Positions 44,395 to 56,494 of a stretch of DNA of 64,000 nt are shown here, piece after piece. Position 1 is the first letter of the stretch. Each line of letters starts with the position of its first letter. The notes below the pieces were generated by a model. The model had not been told where the DNA came from, did no database searches, and saw only the letters and a program-made list of their open reading frames with translations. Location: NCBI GenBank assembly GCA_947685225.1, contig CANTUV010000072.1, positions 6,820,001-6,884,000 of the forward strand, given 5' to 3'. The DNA is from Garcia nutans. Its lineage: Eukaryota; Streptophyta; Magnoliopsida; Malpighiales; Euphorbiaceae. A program made the translations under genes and the position numbers.

Positions 44395-45485
44395 GTTATC
44401 AAGATATAGGTAAGTCCAAGTAAGTACACATATATTTCTTTTTTTCACTTTATTAAAAATTACATTCATATCCCCTCCTTTTACTAATTTCTTTAAATTT
44501 TGCTACATCAATATTCATGCATATTTTTGCATAACAATATTTACCAATTTTGCTACATCAATATTCATGCATATTTTTGCATAACAATATTTACCAATTT
44601 TTTTACATCAATTTTCATTCCTATTTTTTGCATAAAAATATTTATCAATTTCGCTACATCATTCTTCATGTATATTTTTGCACAATGATATTTACCAATA
44701 ATTAAATTTGCTCTATAAAATATTCATACATATTTTTACATGATAACATTTATAATTAAATTTTACTGACAAATTTTGTGTGAATAAGTATTTAAATTAT
44801 AGCAAAATGAAGCTTGCTTGTGTTTTTTCTTTGGAACTACGGTGAAGATCCATCTTGGTTAACAGTGGCACGTGCTCAACCCCATTATTATAGAGGTAAG
44901 TAAGTAATTCATTGTTTGAGCGTGTCCCAAACTTCGAGGAGTGTTGAATAGTAGCCATTTGTGGCAAGTGATAATGCTTTCAAAACTTAAAACTATGAGA
45001 ATGTTAAGGATGAAGATGTTCTGAATTCCATATGCAAATATTTCATGTGCTTATATATGAAAAACCAAAGGACATTTTAGGTATGTGGAAAAATGAAAAA
45101 TGAAAAATAAAAAATAAAGTTATAAACTAAAAGAAAAGGAAAGAAATGAATGAAGTGAGAGAAAAGAAAAGAAAAGAACAAAAGGAGTCTGTTTCGTCAA
45201 TCAGAACCAATAATTTTTCATTACAACAGTGTTCAATAATTCATAAATTCACAGTTTTCCTTATATTATTAGCTTCTTTCTCGTAGCAATAATCCAAGAA
45301 TCTCTTTCTGTTTCAATAAAACACACACATCACATGTTGTGATAAACATTGTGATTATATATTATTACATGCCTAAAAAATATTTTTTGTACTTATAAAT
45401 ATTTTTTCCACCCAAGGGGAAAGAGTAAATTAGTACGGTAAAAAATAGCCAAATTTTTTGCAAAACTCACCATTGATTTTAATTT
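44395..45485 (+). other. Non-coding 3' region between PMD gene and minisatellite
   Basis: AT-rich. Contains a 50-bp tandem repeat (44498-44720) and the phrase TGAAGATCCATCTTGG near 44842, like the repeat units at 16700 in E3. An A/G-rich stretch lies at 45070-45185. No gene is seen. Confidence 0.6.
44498..44720. repeat. 50-bp tandem repeat, about 4.5 units
   Basis: Units start TTTTGCTACATCAATATTCA at 44498 and 44548 (identical over the unit), then 44598 and about 44649 with more changes. Confidence 0.9.
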
Positions 45486-45489
45486 TTGC

Positions 45490-45840
45490 AACTTACTTTA
45501 GGTCCAGAACTCAAATCATTTTTGAATCTAGAACTCAATCCGGGTCCAGAACCCAATTTATTTTTAGTCCAGAACTCAATCCTAGGTGCTGAACCTAATT
45601 CTTTTCGAGTCCAGAACTCAATCCGGATCTGGAACCCAAACCATCCCGGGTCCAGAACTCAAATCTTTTTTGAGTCCATAATTTAATCCGAGTCCAGAAC
45701 CCAAACCAATACGAGTCCAAAACCCAAATCAATTTTCGAGTCTAGAACTCAATCCGAGTCCAGAACCCAAATTATTTTTGTGTCCATGACACAATCTAAC
45801 CTCTGGTCTGAAATCCATTTCTTCTATAAATCAGTTCAAA
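45490..45840 (+). repeat. Minisatellite before the polypurine tract (GGGTCCAGAACCC type)
   Basis: About 15 variant units of ~20-30 bp built on GGTCCAGAACCCAA and GAGTCCAGAACTCAATCC. It holds the same place, relative to polypurine tract and LTR, as the array in E3, with a related but different core. Confidence 0.85.
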
Positions 45841-45886
45841 AGTCATGTTGCTTTTTGCTCTCTTCTACTGAAGTCTCAGATCGCTC

Positions 45887-45901
45887 AAGCAAGGGGCAAA
45901 C
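45887..45901 (+). other. Polypurine tract of Tat element E8
   Basis: AAGCAAGGGGCAAAC directly precedes an LTR start TATAGACCC, and GAAGTCTCAGATC upstream is shared with E3. Confidence 0.8.
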
Positions 45902-46523
45902 TATAGACCCTTAAATTTGGAATTGTTTAAATTTAAAGAGCTTATCTTGCTCCGTTATAATTTTGAAGTTCTTAAAAATAATTTTAAAGATTGAAATTCA
46001 ACTCTTCTAATTTTATAAATTTCATATTAAAATTACAAAAAAGTTAGGGCTAAAAAATTAATAATTTTGGATCGATTTAAGTCGGATGGTTCAAATCAAC
46101 GTGAGCCATGCCTCATATCGATTTGGGCATCCCAAAATTGATATGAGGCTAGCTCATATCAATTTGGGAGAGCCAAATCAATATGGTCATGGCCTCATAT
46201 CGATTTGAGCTTCCTAAATTGATATGAGGCAAGGCTCATATTAATTTGGATGTCCAAATCGATATGAGCCTTGCCTTATATTGATTTGGTTATCCCAATA
46301 AGGAGGGCCTCATGTCAATTTTGGCCTTTGAAATCGACTAATCCGAGTTCTGAACCATTTTGACCGGGCAATTTAATTTCCTAATCAAGCTATAATTCAT
46401 TATGGAACTCGAATTAAGTAGTTTAGGTTTAAGGGTTAAGTAATTGTTTTTTGCCTATAAATATAGGATTAAAAGAATGGAGAAGGGAGGTAATTGGATC
46501 GGATTTTGTAGAAAGGCAACAAT
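45902..46523 (+). repeat. Tat LTR of E8, left part
   Basis: It starts TATAGACCCTTAAATTTGGA, a mutated form of TGTAGACCCTTAATTTTTGA. A cluster of alternating inverted ~16-bp motifs lies at 46085-46340. It is cut by solo LTR E9, with target duplication ACAAT (46519-46523 and 49177-49181). It is much diverged from the LTR of E5. Confidence 0.8.
46085..46340. repeat. Alternating CTCATATCGATTTGGG / CCAAATCGATATGAG motifs
   Basis: At least seven copies in both orientations (near 46107, 46133, 46165, 46195, 46225, 46250 and 46285) could form several alternative hairpins. Spacers are short and include GCCTTGCC and GCTAGC. Confidence 0.8.
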
Positions 46524-48097
46524 TGTAATATCCTCATTTATGCCCTAGAAGTTTTGAGTATGTTGTTGTTATTGTGGTTGTTGATATATATATTGGGAAG
46601 TGAATGTTTGTGCATATATGTGTTAAATTGTAAGAGAAAAGAAATGGGAAGAGAATGTATATGTATATGTGTTTTGGAGAAGAAATTTAGGGTTTAGAGA
46701 CAAATGTATATGTTGTTTATATGATGATATAATTAACATATACATTGGTCAAATGAAGAGTCAAGGTGATGGTTAAGTGGAAGAAGATATTTTTGGTTGT
46801 TAATGAAATTACTATAAAGGGCTTATATGAGACAAAGAGTTAGTTATATGGTTAAGGGTGTTTTGGTAATTTTCCTTGTAAGATGCATGGTGGAGATTAA
46901 AAGAAGAAAAGGTGTTTGACTTGTGCATTTTCTTCTTTCTTTCTTGAAGTGGCCGGATTCTCCATAGACAAAGAGAGAAAGAGAGGTGATCTTGAGGTTT
47001 GAAGCATTTTGAAGAAGGAAGCAAGGGTTTTGGTTAAAGATTTGTGGATTTCTTCATTTGAGGTAAGATCTTTTCTTTAATTTCTTCAATTTTTTTGAAG
47101 TGGTGTGAGAAAGGAATTAGGGTTTGTTGGTTTGATGATGAGAAGTTGAGTTGGTGAAGGTGTTGGAAGTGATTGTGTTGAGTAAGAGTTGTGTTTAGTG
47201 AAATTGTTTCTGTTTTACAATTAGTAAAGGCTGTGATTTGTATGATTTTTAATTAATTATAGAAAAATGTTCTTGAAGTGAATTTTTGATATGTTGTGCC
47301 TCTATGAGTGTAGAATGACTGAAAAATATGTTGATTCGATTTTGGAATGGTTATGAGTTTAGAAAGATTATTTTTATTAGACCTGTTCCAGCAGGTACCT
47401 TAACTGAGACAGCTATACTTCGGGATTTTTAATAAAATGTAGAAAAATCATATCCAGTCGAATTTTGGATATGTTGTTGCTTAGTGAGTCTAGTATTTGA
47501 GAAAAATAATTTGGAACCACGTTGATTGAATTTGATTTATGGAATTCACAAAGTTCAGAACTGGTGCCAGGATGCAGGGCAATTGGGGCAGTCTGGTTAG
47601 GTGAACTATTTGACCAAGATTTTGTGTTCAGTTTGATCTGAAATTTTAAAGGAATGATTTTTAGATACAAAACTAAATTCTGTAAAAATTTTAGAATTTT
47701 TAGTCAAGTAGATTATTTTATACAATTTTTCAAAATAAGGATAAAATGGAGTTTAAAACCAGAATGTACTATTCATATGAATCATATCAATTGTTCTTTG
47801 CCCTAATTGCATTGTTGAGATTGAATAATGTTATGTTATGCATTGTGAATGGTTATGTGTTTCATGAATAATATACATTGAAATTGAAATGATAATTCAA
47901 ATAAGACATGATATGAGGCAATGCCATTGTGATTGGCTATGATGATGATATTGAAAGAAAGAAGGCATGTTTGCCTAAATGTGATGAGAATTTGAGAATG
48001 GAAATGGTAACTATATAATAAATGAATTGTTTGTTTAATATGTTATTCAGTTTCAGAGTTCTGGATTTGGGTGGCATGCCTAAGAAATGATAAAAGG

Positions 48098-48261
48098 TAA
48101 CAGTCTTGCCGGGTTGAGGATCTCCTCATATGTGTTGAGTTGATGATCCAAGAGACTGGGTCTGTTACACTATGAGATATATGATTTGTAACAGTCTTGC
48201 CGGGTTGAGGATCTCCTTATATGTGTTGAGTTGATGATCCAAGAGACTGGGTCTGTTACAC
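48098..48261. repeat. 91-bp tandem duplication in E9
   Basis: TAACAGTCTTGCCGGGTTGA starts at 48098 and again at 48189; the copies differ at very few positions, so the duplication is recent. Confidence 0.92.
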
Positions 48262-48620
48262 TATCCATGGATAGAGATACATGTATATACATTGCCTACG
48301 GGCGTGATTATTGTGACTATGAACCAAAGCAGTAACTCTGAACTCTGAATATCATATTAAATACTTGTTGGGCCCATAGGTGTCAGGGTTATATGAATGT
48401 CCTAAATAATGTTATGAGTTAATGAAATGAGATGTTGGTTATTGAGTATGATTGATTAATGTTGAATGTGGAAAGATGTTGAAATGTGGTATGCTCATAT
48501 GACTATGATTTGTGAAATGCATAATTATGTGGTTAACTTTATATTTATGATATTGATCTTATCAATAACATATGTGGCATTGCATTACATTAAAGCATAC
48601 CATTAGCATGTTTTATCTTA

Positions 48621-48658
48621 CTAAGCCGTTGGCTTAGCGCGAATGTGATTCTTCGCGC
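48621..48658 (+). promoter_or_regulatory. Double hairpin in the E9 LTR
   Basis: CTAAGCC-GTT-GGCTTAG, then GCGCGAA-TGTGATTC-TTCGCGC. Compared with E6, the closing A-T pair of the second stem replaces T-A, so both sides changed and pairing is kept. Followed by AGGTGACA, against AGGTAACA in E6. Confidence 0.68.
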
Positions 48659-49181
48659 AGGTGACAAGGAAGAACCAGAGAGTTCCTCTAGGCCGAGTCG
48701 AGCCTAGATTTTGAAGAGTGAATAGTGGGCTTTAAGATCGAAGACTGACTGCCAAACATGTATAAATTTTATGTGTTGTAAAACTTGAGTTTTGATGTAT
48801 ATGAATTTGTAAATATTGTTACTTTCCGTTGCATAGTGAACAAAGATTTTATCTGCTGTATTTCATAATAAACCTTTACTTTATTTTGTACTAGAAGTGT
48901 AAATCCTTTTTGCAGGTTGTAGTTGAGGTTATAAGGGGGATTTATTGGAAGTCTACTGAGAATGATTTTGTTTGCATTGGTTTGTGTAAAAATGTTTTCA
49001 AAAATTAGAAAAAAACCAGTTTTGCCGACACTTGGGATTGAATTTTTAGGCAAAACTATGGCAAAATTTCTATAAAAATCGGAACAAAAATTTGACTAAG
49101 TAAAAGTGGTAGCAACATTAGGATAGGGTGGCGCCTCTACTCAGCTTACACACGTAGGTCGGGAAGGGGTGTTACAACAAT

Positions 49182-50774
49182 AATAATTAAACTCAGAAAC
49201 AAGAAGAGAAGGATACCAACCCTCAACAATTGTCTAGGTAATTGTTTCTCTCAACCAAAAACTACGTTTGATCCAGCAGATTGGCTCTGCATTCAACCTT
49301 TGGTGCAGTATTCAAATGCAGGTACAATTTTCTAATTCAATCCATTTAATTTTAATAGTTATATTTTTTTTTCAAAGCATCATCACAGTAGCTTGCTTAT
49401 CTAAAATATTGTTTAGTCTCGTAGCCTAAATTATTAAAACCTTGTTTCATAATTATAAATCGAAGCATAATCTATTTGTTTCATCCAACAACTCACCTCA
49501 TATTTGTTATTCACAATATTCTTTAATTTAATTTAATAACTTTAACTTAATCATCTAAACCCTAATAACCTTAATTCAACTTAAACTAAATTTCCTAAAC
49601 CCTAGTTCTGGGAACCTAAAAGCCCTAATTAATAAATCTGTAAAACCACAAAACCTAAAATCCCAGTAACTTAATTTTCAAATCTGAATATCCATAACTC
49701 CTTATTTTTCAAACATTCAAAACCATATGTTTCTCTAAAATCAAATATCTTCTCATATTTTCCTAAAAATAAAAACTTTAGCCATATTTATTTTAATATC
49801 CAAAAACCCGAATTATGTTTTATTTGTAAAACCTTTAAACCTATTTCTTCATCCAAAAATCTAATTTACTATTTTACAAACCCTAATTTTAAAATAAAAT
49901 CCCAGCATCATCTTCTAAACCCTAATTCTATTTTCCCAAAACCCTAGCTTTGTTTTCTAAAAATCTTTAAACCCTAACTTGTTTTCTAATACCCTAAAAA
50001 CCCTAATTCATGTCACTAAAATCCTAGTATATATATCTATTGCTTAATATAATATTTAACATATATTTAATTATTTAACTTGTTAGTACATGTTTATAAT
50101 AAATAATTTATTGATGTTTTATGATAGATGATTTGCTTTTATTATCGTGAATGTTTGGATTGCTTAATTCATTTTATTAATTATTTTAATGTTGATTGTT
50201 TTAGTTTCAATGATGTAAGAGGTATGTTTTCACTTTGTGGGTACCTCATTAATTAAGTTTCAATATAATTTAATTTATTTTGAATTATGGATTAATTTAA
50301 AGGCATGTTTCCACTAAATGGTGGGTGTCCTATTTTATTTAGTTTTAGACATTGGACATTGTAAAAGGCATGTTTTAATCTATGGATGGGTGCCTGTTTT
50401 ATTTGTTTTATCTAATAAAGTGATGGATGTTTATTTCTTTTAATAATTGCATGTATTATGGATGATATTATAATATTTAAAAATTTAATAATATTTAAAC
50501 GTAAAAAGGAGGTCGGTTCCAATGAACCGGGTGTTATGGGGGTGCTGGGTCATTCTCACCTTCCCCATGCGTACCCAACATTCCAAACCCATTAGGGGCT
50601 TGGGGATTCCATAGTAATTGAGTCATCCATCCCTTTCTTTTCTTAGCCTATCCGGGTGACGACTCCATTTTCTCTGGGTTTAGTCCCATTTTCTCTATGT
50701 CCATGAGCCTAACAGTGCCAAAGTCGCAAGAACCATTCCACATGGGAGTGGGGGAGAAAATCCCCACTGACACA
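49182..50774 (+). repeat. Tat LTR of E8, right part
   Basis: Continues the LTR after E9. It contains AAACCCTAA-type motifs at 49556, 49597, 49875, 49917, 49971 and 49995, then the conserved GTAAGAGGTATGTTTTCACT block. It ends TCCCCACTGACACA. No primer binding site follows; gag begins only about 40 bp later. Confidence 0.8.
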
Positions 50775-50814
50775 CCTAGAACAGTGATTTTGATTCAAGT
50801 GCTTCATTGGGAGG

Positions 50815-51622
50815 ATGGATGTAAACCAACTAAGGGATATAGTCGATGAAGTTGTCAAAGCTAAGATGGCCGAGCTACGAGATAAATTGGATAAAATTAT
50901 GAAGACCCAGTTGATTGAAATTTTGGAGATCATCAACAATGCTAGTGAGGCATCTCCCATTAAGATAAAGAAGAAGGAAAAGGCAACATTAACAATGAAC
51001 AGGTCCATTGATAGAGATCAAATGAAAAATGAGGGGTCAATCCCTATTCTATGAGAGAAGTCGAACCATTTGATGTCTAAGTGGAGCAATAAGGGTGGCT
51101 ACCACCCTAGTAGGCAAATTCAAAGGGAAAGAAGAGGTGTTGAAAAAAATAAAATAACTGAATCAGCAAAGAAGCATAAATTTTTAACTTGGGGGAATCT
51201 TTGCCAAAGATGTTAGAAAATTAATGAAGATTAATTTGCTACAACTATTGGTACCTCCTCTGGCACCAAATTTTAATGCCAAGGCCTTTTATCAATTCCA
51301 TCAAGTGCAAGGGCATGAGATAGATAAATGTGTTCGATTAAGGCATGGGATCCAAGATTTAATTCATAGTGGAAAGCCACTTGAGTTTGATAAGCCCAAC
51401 ACTAAAAATAATCATCTGTCTAAATTTGGAAGGAAGCCACCGCTTATAACCTTCATAATGGAGGAAGGATTGGAGGAGAGTCTTATCTTGTCATCTTGCC
51501 ATGATATGGATAGAGAAGCTGCTAAAGAGGAGGTGCTACTAAGCAAGCTTGGACTAACTATGGATGATGAAGCAATTATCCTTGATGATGGAAAAATCCT
51601 TGCCCTTGATATGTCTAAATAA
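50815..51622 (+). pseudogene. Shortened Tat-type gag of E8
   Basis: ATG at 50815 gives MDVNQLRDIVDEVVKAKMAE, closely related to E3 gag. The first frame is open to 51054, and a second frame (51224-51622) carries AFYQFHQVQGHEIDKCVRLR and HDMDREAAKEEVLLSKLGLT up to the stop at 51620-51622. The central gag core is missing exactly as in E3. The leader and primer binding site are deleted, so the LTR end is almost fused to gag. Together with E3 this defines a non-autonomous subfamily with a reduced gag and no pol. Confidence 0.75.
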
Positions 51623-52908
51623 ATGAAGCATCTTCGAATCCAACTCAACAAACTTCCCTCGGCTTGTTTGTTTTTTGTTTCATTTTCTTTCTTCAATGTT
51701 TTCTGGAACAATTATGTTTTTCAAATTCAAATTGTTTGAATAAATTATTTTTATTAAATTTTTGTTGGTCTTTGTTCATTTTGGTGCCCAACCAATGATG
51801 ACTCTATCTTTATATTCATGAATTAGTGTATCTATGCATCATGGTTTGAATGTCTTTACTAGGTGAGGGAATTTTTCTATAGCATTAAGTTGTGCATGCT
51901 TTACTTAGAGAGTGCTCCTGTATAATGACTTTTGTCTAGGTCCTAGTTAGTCTTAGAACATGCTTTGATGAACTTTTGTGGTGAAATTAAACTTTGCTTA
52001 TTTAAGAAAGAGATGATCTAGGCATTGTTTGGTTAGCCAATAATTATTATTCACCCTATTAATATCAATCCCTAATTGTCCTTTTGAGCCTTCATAAAAT
52101 TTTAAGCTTAGTTTTTATTGGCTTGCAAAACCAATGACCTACACTGAGTTGTTATTACACTTTTGACAAGTCTTATGATCACTAAGGAACAAAAGGGAAA
52201 GAAGATCAAAAGAAGAATATATAGTTAAGACTATAATGATAGTTGAAGGACACCTGAATTAGACCTAATATCACAGACTTATTGAGATAAAGCCACGACT
52301 GAAGCAAATTTATGCCACTCTACTCATCCATTATCAGAAATACAAGTTGGTGCAAATAAGATAACTCTTTTAGAGCTAGAAACAAAAAAGAAAATAAAAG
52401 AAAAAGAAAAAGAAGAAGGAAAAAAAGAGGAAAATAAAATAAAATACAAGAAGGCGATTCTGAAAACCAACTGAGTTAATTTTTACCTAGCGCAGGCAGA
52501 AGACTTCCACTTAGTTTATGAAGACGGATTGACTTGAATTGGTCCTGCCAAGTCAAAGACTCAAATACATTATGGAAAGACCATCTTTCATTTTATCCAA
52601 CATAGCTCTAGGTGTGAAATCTTAAAAGTCTTAGACTCGATATTCCAAAAGGGAAAAGGACGAAAAAAAGAGCAAGAAAAAGGGTGGTCTAAAGATCAAG
52701 ATAGTACTAATTGGATTCAGATTTCTGCCAAAAAGATGGAAGGACATTTAAGCTTTGAATTTTCATGAAGTCAGAAGGAATTGCTAGCCAGAAGGTGAAA
52801 ATGGAATATCTAACAGAATAGGGTTCCGCTAGAAACTTTATAGTGTGAAGATTTGTTAGTAGTGTCGCATCGGCTCCAATCTAAAAATGACCTTCATTTA
52901 ACCCATGT
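51623..52908 (+). other. Non-coding internal region of E8
   Basis: Collinear with 14085-15420 of E3, including an A/G-rich block (52381-52440) and ATAGTGTGAAGATTTGTTAG near the end. It stops at ACCCATGTC, where E10 begins. No gene is seen. Confidence 0.7.
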
Positions 52909-54589
52909 CATAATACCCTTACACCCTATATACGTATAATATATACATCCAGCATATGTAAAATATGCGTATATGGTACAAGAATGTCACAATTCAGTTT
53001 AACAAAAATTTTCATATTTCCCAATTCTCAAAACATTTATATTTATACAGATATATATATATCATAATACATAATACCTCACATTACTCCATTATTTAAA
53101 ACATTATTTATAATTCACAATATATATACATACCCTCAAAAACATAATATTAAAATATACTATAATATAAATTTATACATGCTGGCAATGTGGCTCTATT
53201 CTTGATGTAGCAACATGCTTCAGCCTCAACCAACACAAGCTTAGAACCGATCTAGTTTAGTAGAATTCTCCTGCTCTACCGGATCACCCCTGTCACCTAC
53301 GTGATGAGTTACAATTGCCCTAAGTCATAGGCCTAGTGCTATAATCTTTGGTAATAACAAACTCAAAAACAATGCCAATGCAAAATGTTCATATGCTACG
53401 TCATCATATGACATTCAAGATCACTTTTAGTTATATGATTTTATCACTTGATAATTCACAAAAACACAAACACAAGCATGTGCCCAAATAACTAATACGT
53501 CATTCAAATCTCAGAATTTCTAGTTTAGTGCATAATGACATCATGTGTCTAGCCCCGGAGGTAAATTTTTAATGTAACAGCCCAACCAGACCTAGGCTTA
53601 TGACCCAGTCTTTTCACCCAGCCCAGTTTAAAGGGCCTGCTACAATCCACTTCCCCTCACGAGTACACGACATGATTTGTTTTTGAGGCTTACGACCTAG
53701 ACTTTTCACCTCAGACATTTTCACAGTGACGCAAAAGAGTCTAGCTCCAAAGGTAAATATAGGCATGCCGCCAAACATAGAACTCTAAAAATTGAATAAC
53801 ATACTAGGCATACAATTACTTCATATTTTCCATTTGAAGTTTCGTTCTCATTTTCCCATTTTTCTCATCCATATCAATGTTATTTCTTTTCAACATTTCA
53901 TTCTCATCATATAATGTTTCATGACAAAACAACATCACCCAAACACTTTGGGTCATTTTCACATAATTCACAATTTATTCAATCTAGCCATTAATAATAG
54001 CTTTTCATAATGCATACATAACAATTTGTATGTCACAACACAATGTTCATTTATCAAGTAGCTTAACACATTTTTTATTCAAAATGTGTTAGGCCAAATG
54101 TAAAGCAATCACATTCCATTTATCAAGAGATTGTACATACCTTAGGAAACATTCCAAAATAAACATTAAAACTCCCTCCAACTTTTTCTTCCAAGTTGCC
54201 CTTCAACATTAGGTTTGGGCAAACTACTTCCTTCTAATGCTTATACCAAATGTGATCATAAATAACCATTTAATATCACATTCTAAGGCATTCTCAACAT
54301 CAAACTATATAAATTAGGAATTACAATTGAAAGACAAAGGAAATAGTTATTAGGCAATATCCTCAAGTAACACTATCAACAACACAGGAGTTTTAATGAC
54401 CGTGTCCTTAACTCACTCATATAGAAGCATTGACATGTCCAATGATATGGGCATGTCACTGCCCGTGTCATTAATTCTGTTTTACAGAAACTTTGACATG
54501 CTCAACACTCGGGCATGTTAATGGCTGTGTCAATTATTTTGACTTACAGTAGCTACAACACGCCCAGAGACATGGTCATGTTACTAGTT
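52909..54589 (-). repeat. Chromodomain-type gypsy LTR, left part (E10)
   Basis: On the plus strand it starts CATAATACCCTTACACCCTA, then TACGTATA, resembling the E6 LTR end (TGTAACACCTCTATACCC) in the same orientation, so the LTR reads on the minus strand. A degenerate form of the CTAAGCC hairpin lies at 53322-53336. It includes palindromes of the GACATGTCC/GGGCATGTC type at 54420-54590. Interrupted by the copia element E11, it continues at 63405. Confidence 0.65.
53573..53700 (+). repeat. Diverged arm of the palindromic element family
   Basis: TGTAACAGCCCAACCAGACC, then TTTTCACCCAGCCC and CTTCCCCTCACG, in the same order as the arms at 9975 and 10321. No inverted partner is seen nearby. Confidence 0.55.
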
Positions 54590-56087
54590 TGTTGTCCCAA
54601 GATGGCAACCAAGAGGTGGGGGTGAATTGGTTTCCTCAAGAAGTAATGACAATTTAAAAAACTCAACAAACAAGAAATGTGGAATAGAGAGTTGGTTGAG
54701 TAATGGAAGAAAGAAAGAACACACAAGATTTATAGTGGTTCGGATTTACTTCAATCCTACATCCACTTCCTTAACAACTTGTTAAGGTTTCACTAATCTT
54801 TGAAGTTTTTACAAGCTCACTTCCAACTTTGGTGTTTTCATAAGTTCACACCTAACTTCACAAGTGTTTTTCTTAGGCTCACACTTACAACCCAAACAAG
54901 AGTTTTACAAGGCTTACTCTCACAACCTAACAAGAGTTTTACTAGGCTTACTCTCACAACCCAACAAGAGTTTTACTAGGCTTACTCTCACAACCTAACA
55001 AGAGTTTTACAAGGCTTACTCTCACAACCCAAGTGTTTCCCAAGCTCACACTCAAACTTATACAATGGTGTTTTCAATGCTAACACCTAACATTCATTAC
55101 AATTCAAATGCAAGTTTAAGTAAAAGAAAATTTGTTGCTTGGCTATGAAAATCATTTCTCTTGTGTCTCTTTTTTTTGTTTTCTCATAGAAGCATTGTAT
55201 TTATAGCCAATGTGGTCTTACTAGCCGTTATTGATATTGAGAATAAAGTCTTGGCATCTTAGACCTTCTTTACTTAAACTGTCCGAAGCACTTAGCGGTC
55301 GCCCTTCATACAAGGATGGTCGCGCTTATGATTCACGCGGTCGTCCTTTTAACTAGGGACGGTTGCTACTTTTGAAAAAGCTTCAACAGTCGAATTTTAG
55401 TGCTCTGCAGCTGGAATCTTGCCCATGATGTATTTGTCAGACCGGTTCTTGCCCATGCTGTGTTTGTCGGGACGGTCGCGCCAAGCAAAGGTGTGGTCGC
55501 CCTTTTTGAATATTGAAGTGGGTTTACAACGGTCATGTCACGTGTCATTCTCTGACAGAGAAAAAGAGATGTCTGCCATAATTTGAATCTCGCAGTCGCC
55601 CTTGGTAGTATATCGCGGTCGAACTCATATTCTCGCGTCGAACTTATGGACGCACCTGAGGACGCGAACACTACTGTCTCTTTAAGCAATTTCTTCTTGA
55701 ATGGTGGGGCGGTCGCGACTTTGAATGGGCGGTCGCTAAAGTGGTAAGCGAGGTCGAGTCATTCACCATTCTTGTCACCGCGAACCTTACGGTGACTGTA
55801 ATGATTTAAGTTCCTTGAGTAGCGGTCGTTCACATAGTTGGACGGTCGCTATTCTATAGGAGCGGTCGCGACTCAGGTCGAACTTCTGACCGCGAAACCT
55901 ACTGTGATAAGGTTTCATCCTGTAATTGCATGGAGCGGTCGTCTTTAGCTGAGGTGCGACCGCTAGAAATGTTCTGTTCACCTTTATTTGAAGCAACCTA
56001 ATCCTGCAACAAGATTCTTCAAACACAAGTTAAATAGATCATCCATTTGAGTTGTCAAGGATCAAAATTAAGATCATTTGTCTAACA
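54590..56087 (-). repeat. 3' LTR of copia element E11 (1498 bp)
   Basis: Plus-strand ends are TGTTGTCCCAAGATGG and TTTGTCTAACA. It is almost identical to 61905-63404. It contains five 34-bp repeats (54875-55035, AACAAGAGTTTTACTAGGC type) and a GC-rich cluster of GCGGTCGC motifs at 55290-55970. Target duplication is TAGTT before it and TGGTT after the other LTR, one mismatch. Confidence 0.95.
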
Positions 56088-56103
56088 ATCTCCCCCATTT
56101 TTA
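56088..56103 (-). other. Polypurine tract of E11
   Basis: AAAAATGGGGGAGATT-type sequence on the minus strand abuts the 3' LTR. Confidence 0.8.
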
Positions 56104-56494
56104 CTTTGACAATTCAAATGGAATGATGAGAAAAAAGATAAGTTTTAAAATGCTCCCCCTTAACATATGCATAAAACATGGTTAAGAGCATTGTGATTAT
56201 TAGATTATCTTGGTGAACATTTATCTATGTTAAGCCATTTTTCATACCATTTTCTTTTTCCCCCATTGTGTATTCTATGTTTTTTCTTTCTCCCCCATTG
56301 TGTATTCTATGTTTCATTCCATTTTGTTATTTTTCTCCCCCATTGTCATAGGCAAAAATGTTAAAATCAACAATTAAAACAAATAAGGATAGAGAAAAAA
56401 CAAATAACATTGGCAACAAACATGTGTATTAAGGATAGAAGAAAGTACAAAGGCAGAAAGTAAAGCAACAAACATATGAAAGAAAAAATTAAAG

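Larger units (their letters stand above)
46524..49176 (+). mobile_element. Solo LTR of a chromodomain-type gypsy element (E9, 2653 bp)
   Basis: It starts TGTAATATCCTCATTTATGC and ends AAGGGGTGTTACA, with a perfect target duplication ACAAT. The start, the CTAAGCCGTTGGCTTAG hairpin and the CCATTGTGATTGGCTATGA motif relate it to the E6 LTRs, but most of the sequence has diverged. It contains a 91-bp tandem duplication at 48098-48261. No internal region is left. Confidence 0.88.

Noticed and set aside
55366..56026. ORFs of 107 and 79 codons, repeated at 62683-63343
   Set aside because: They lie in both LTRs of the copia element across the GCGGTCGC microrepeats; the copies are identical because the LTRs are.
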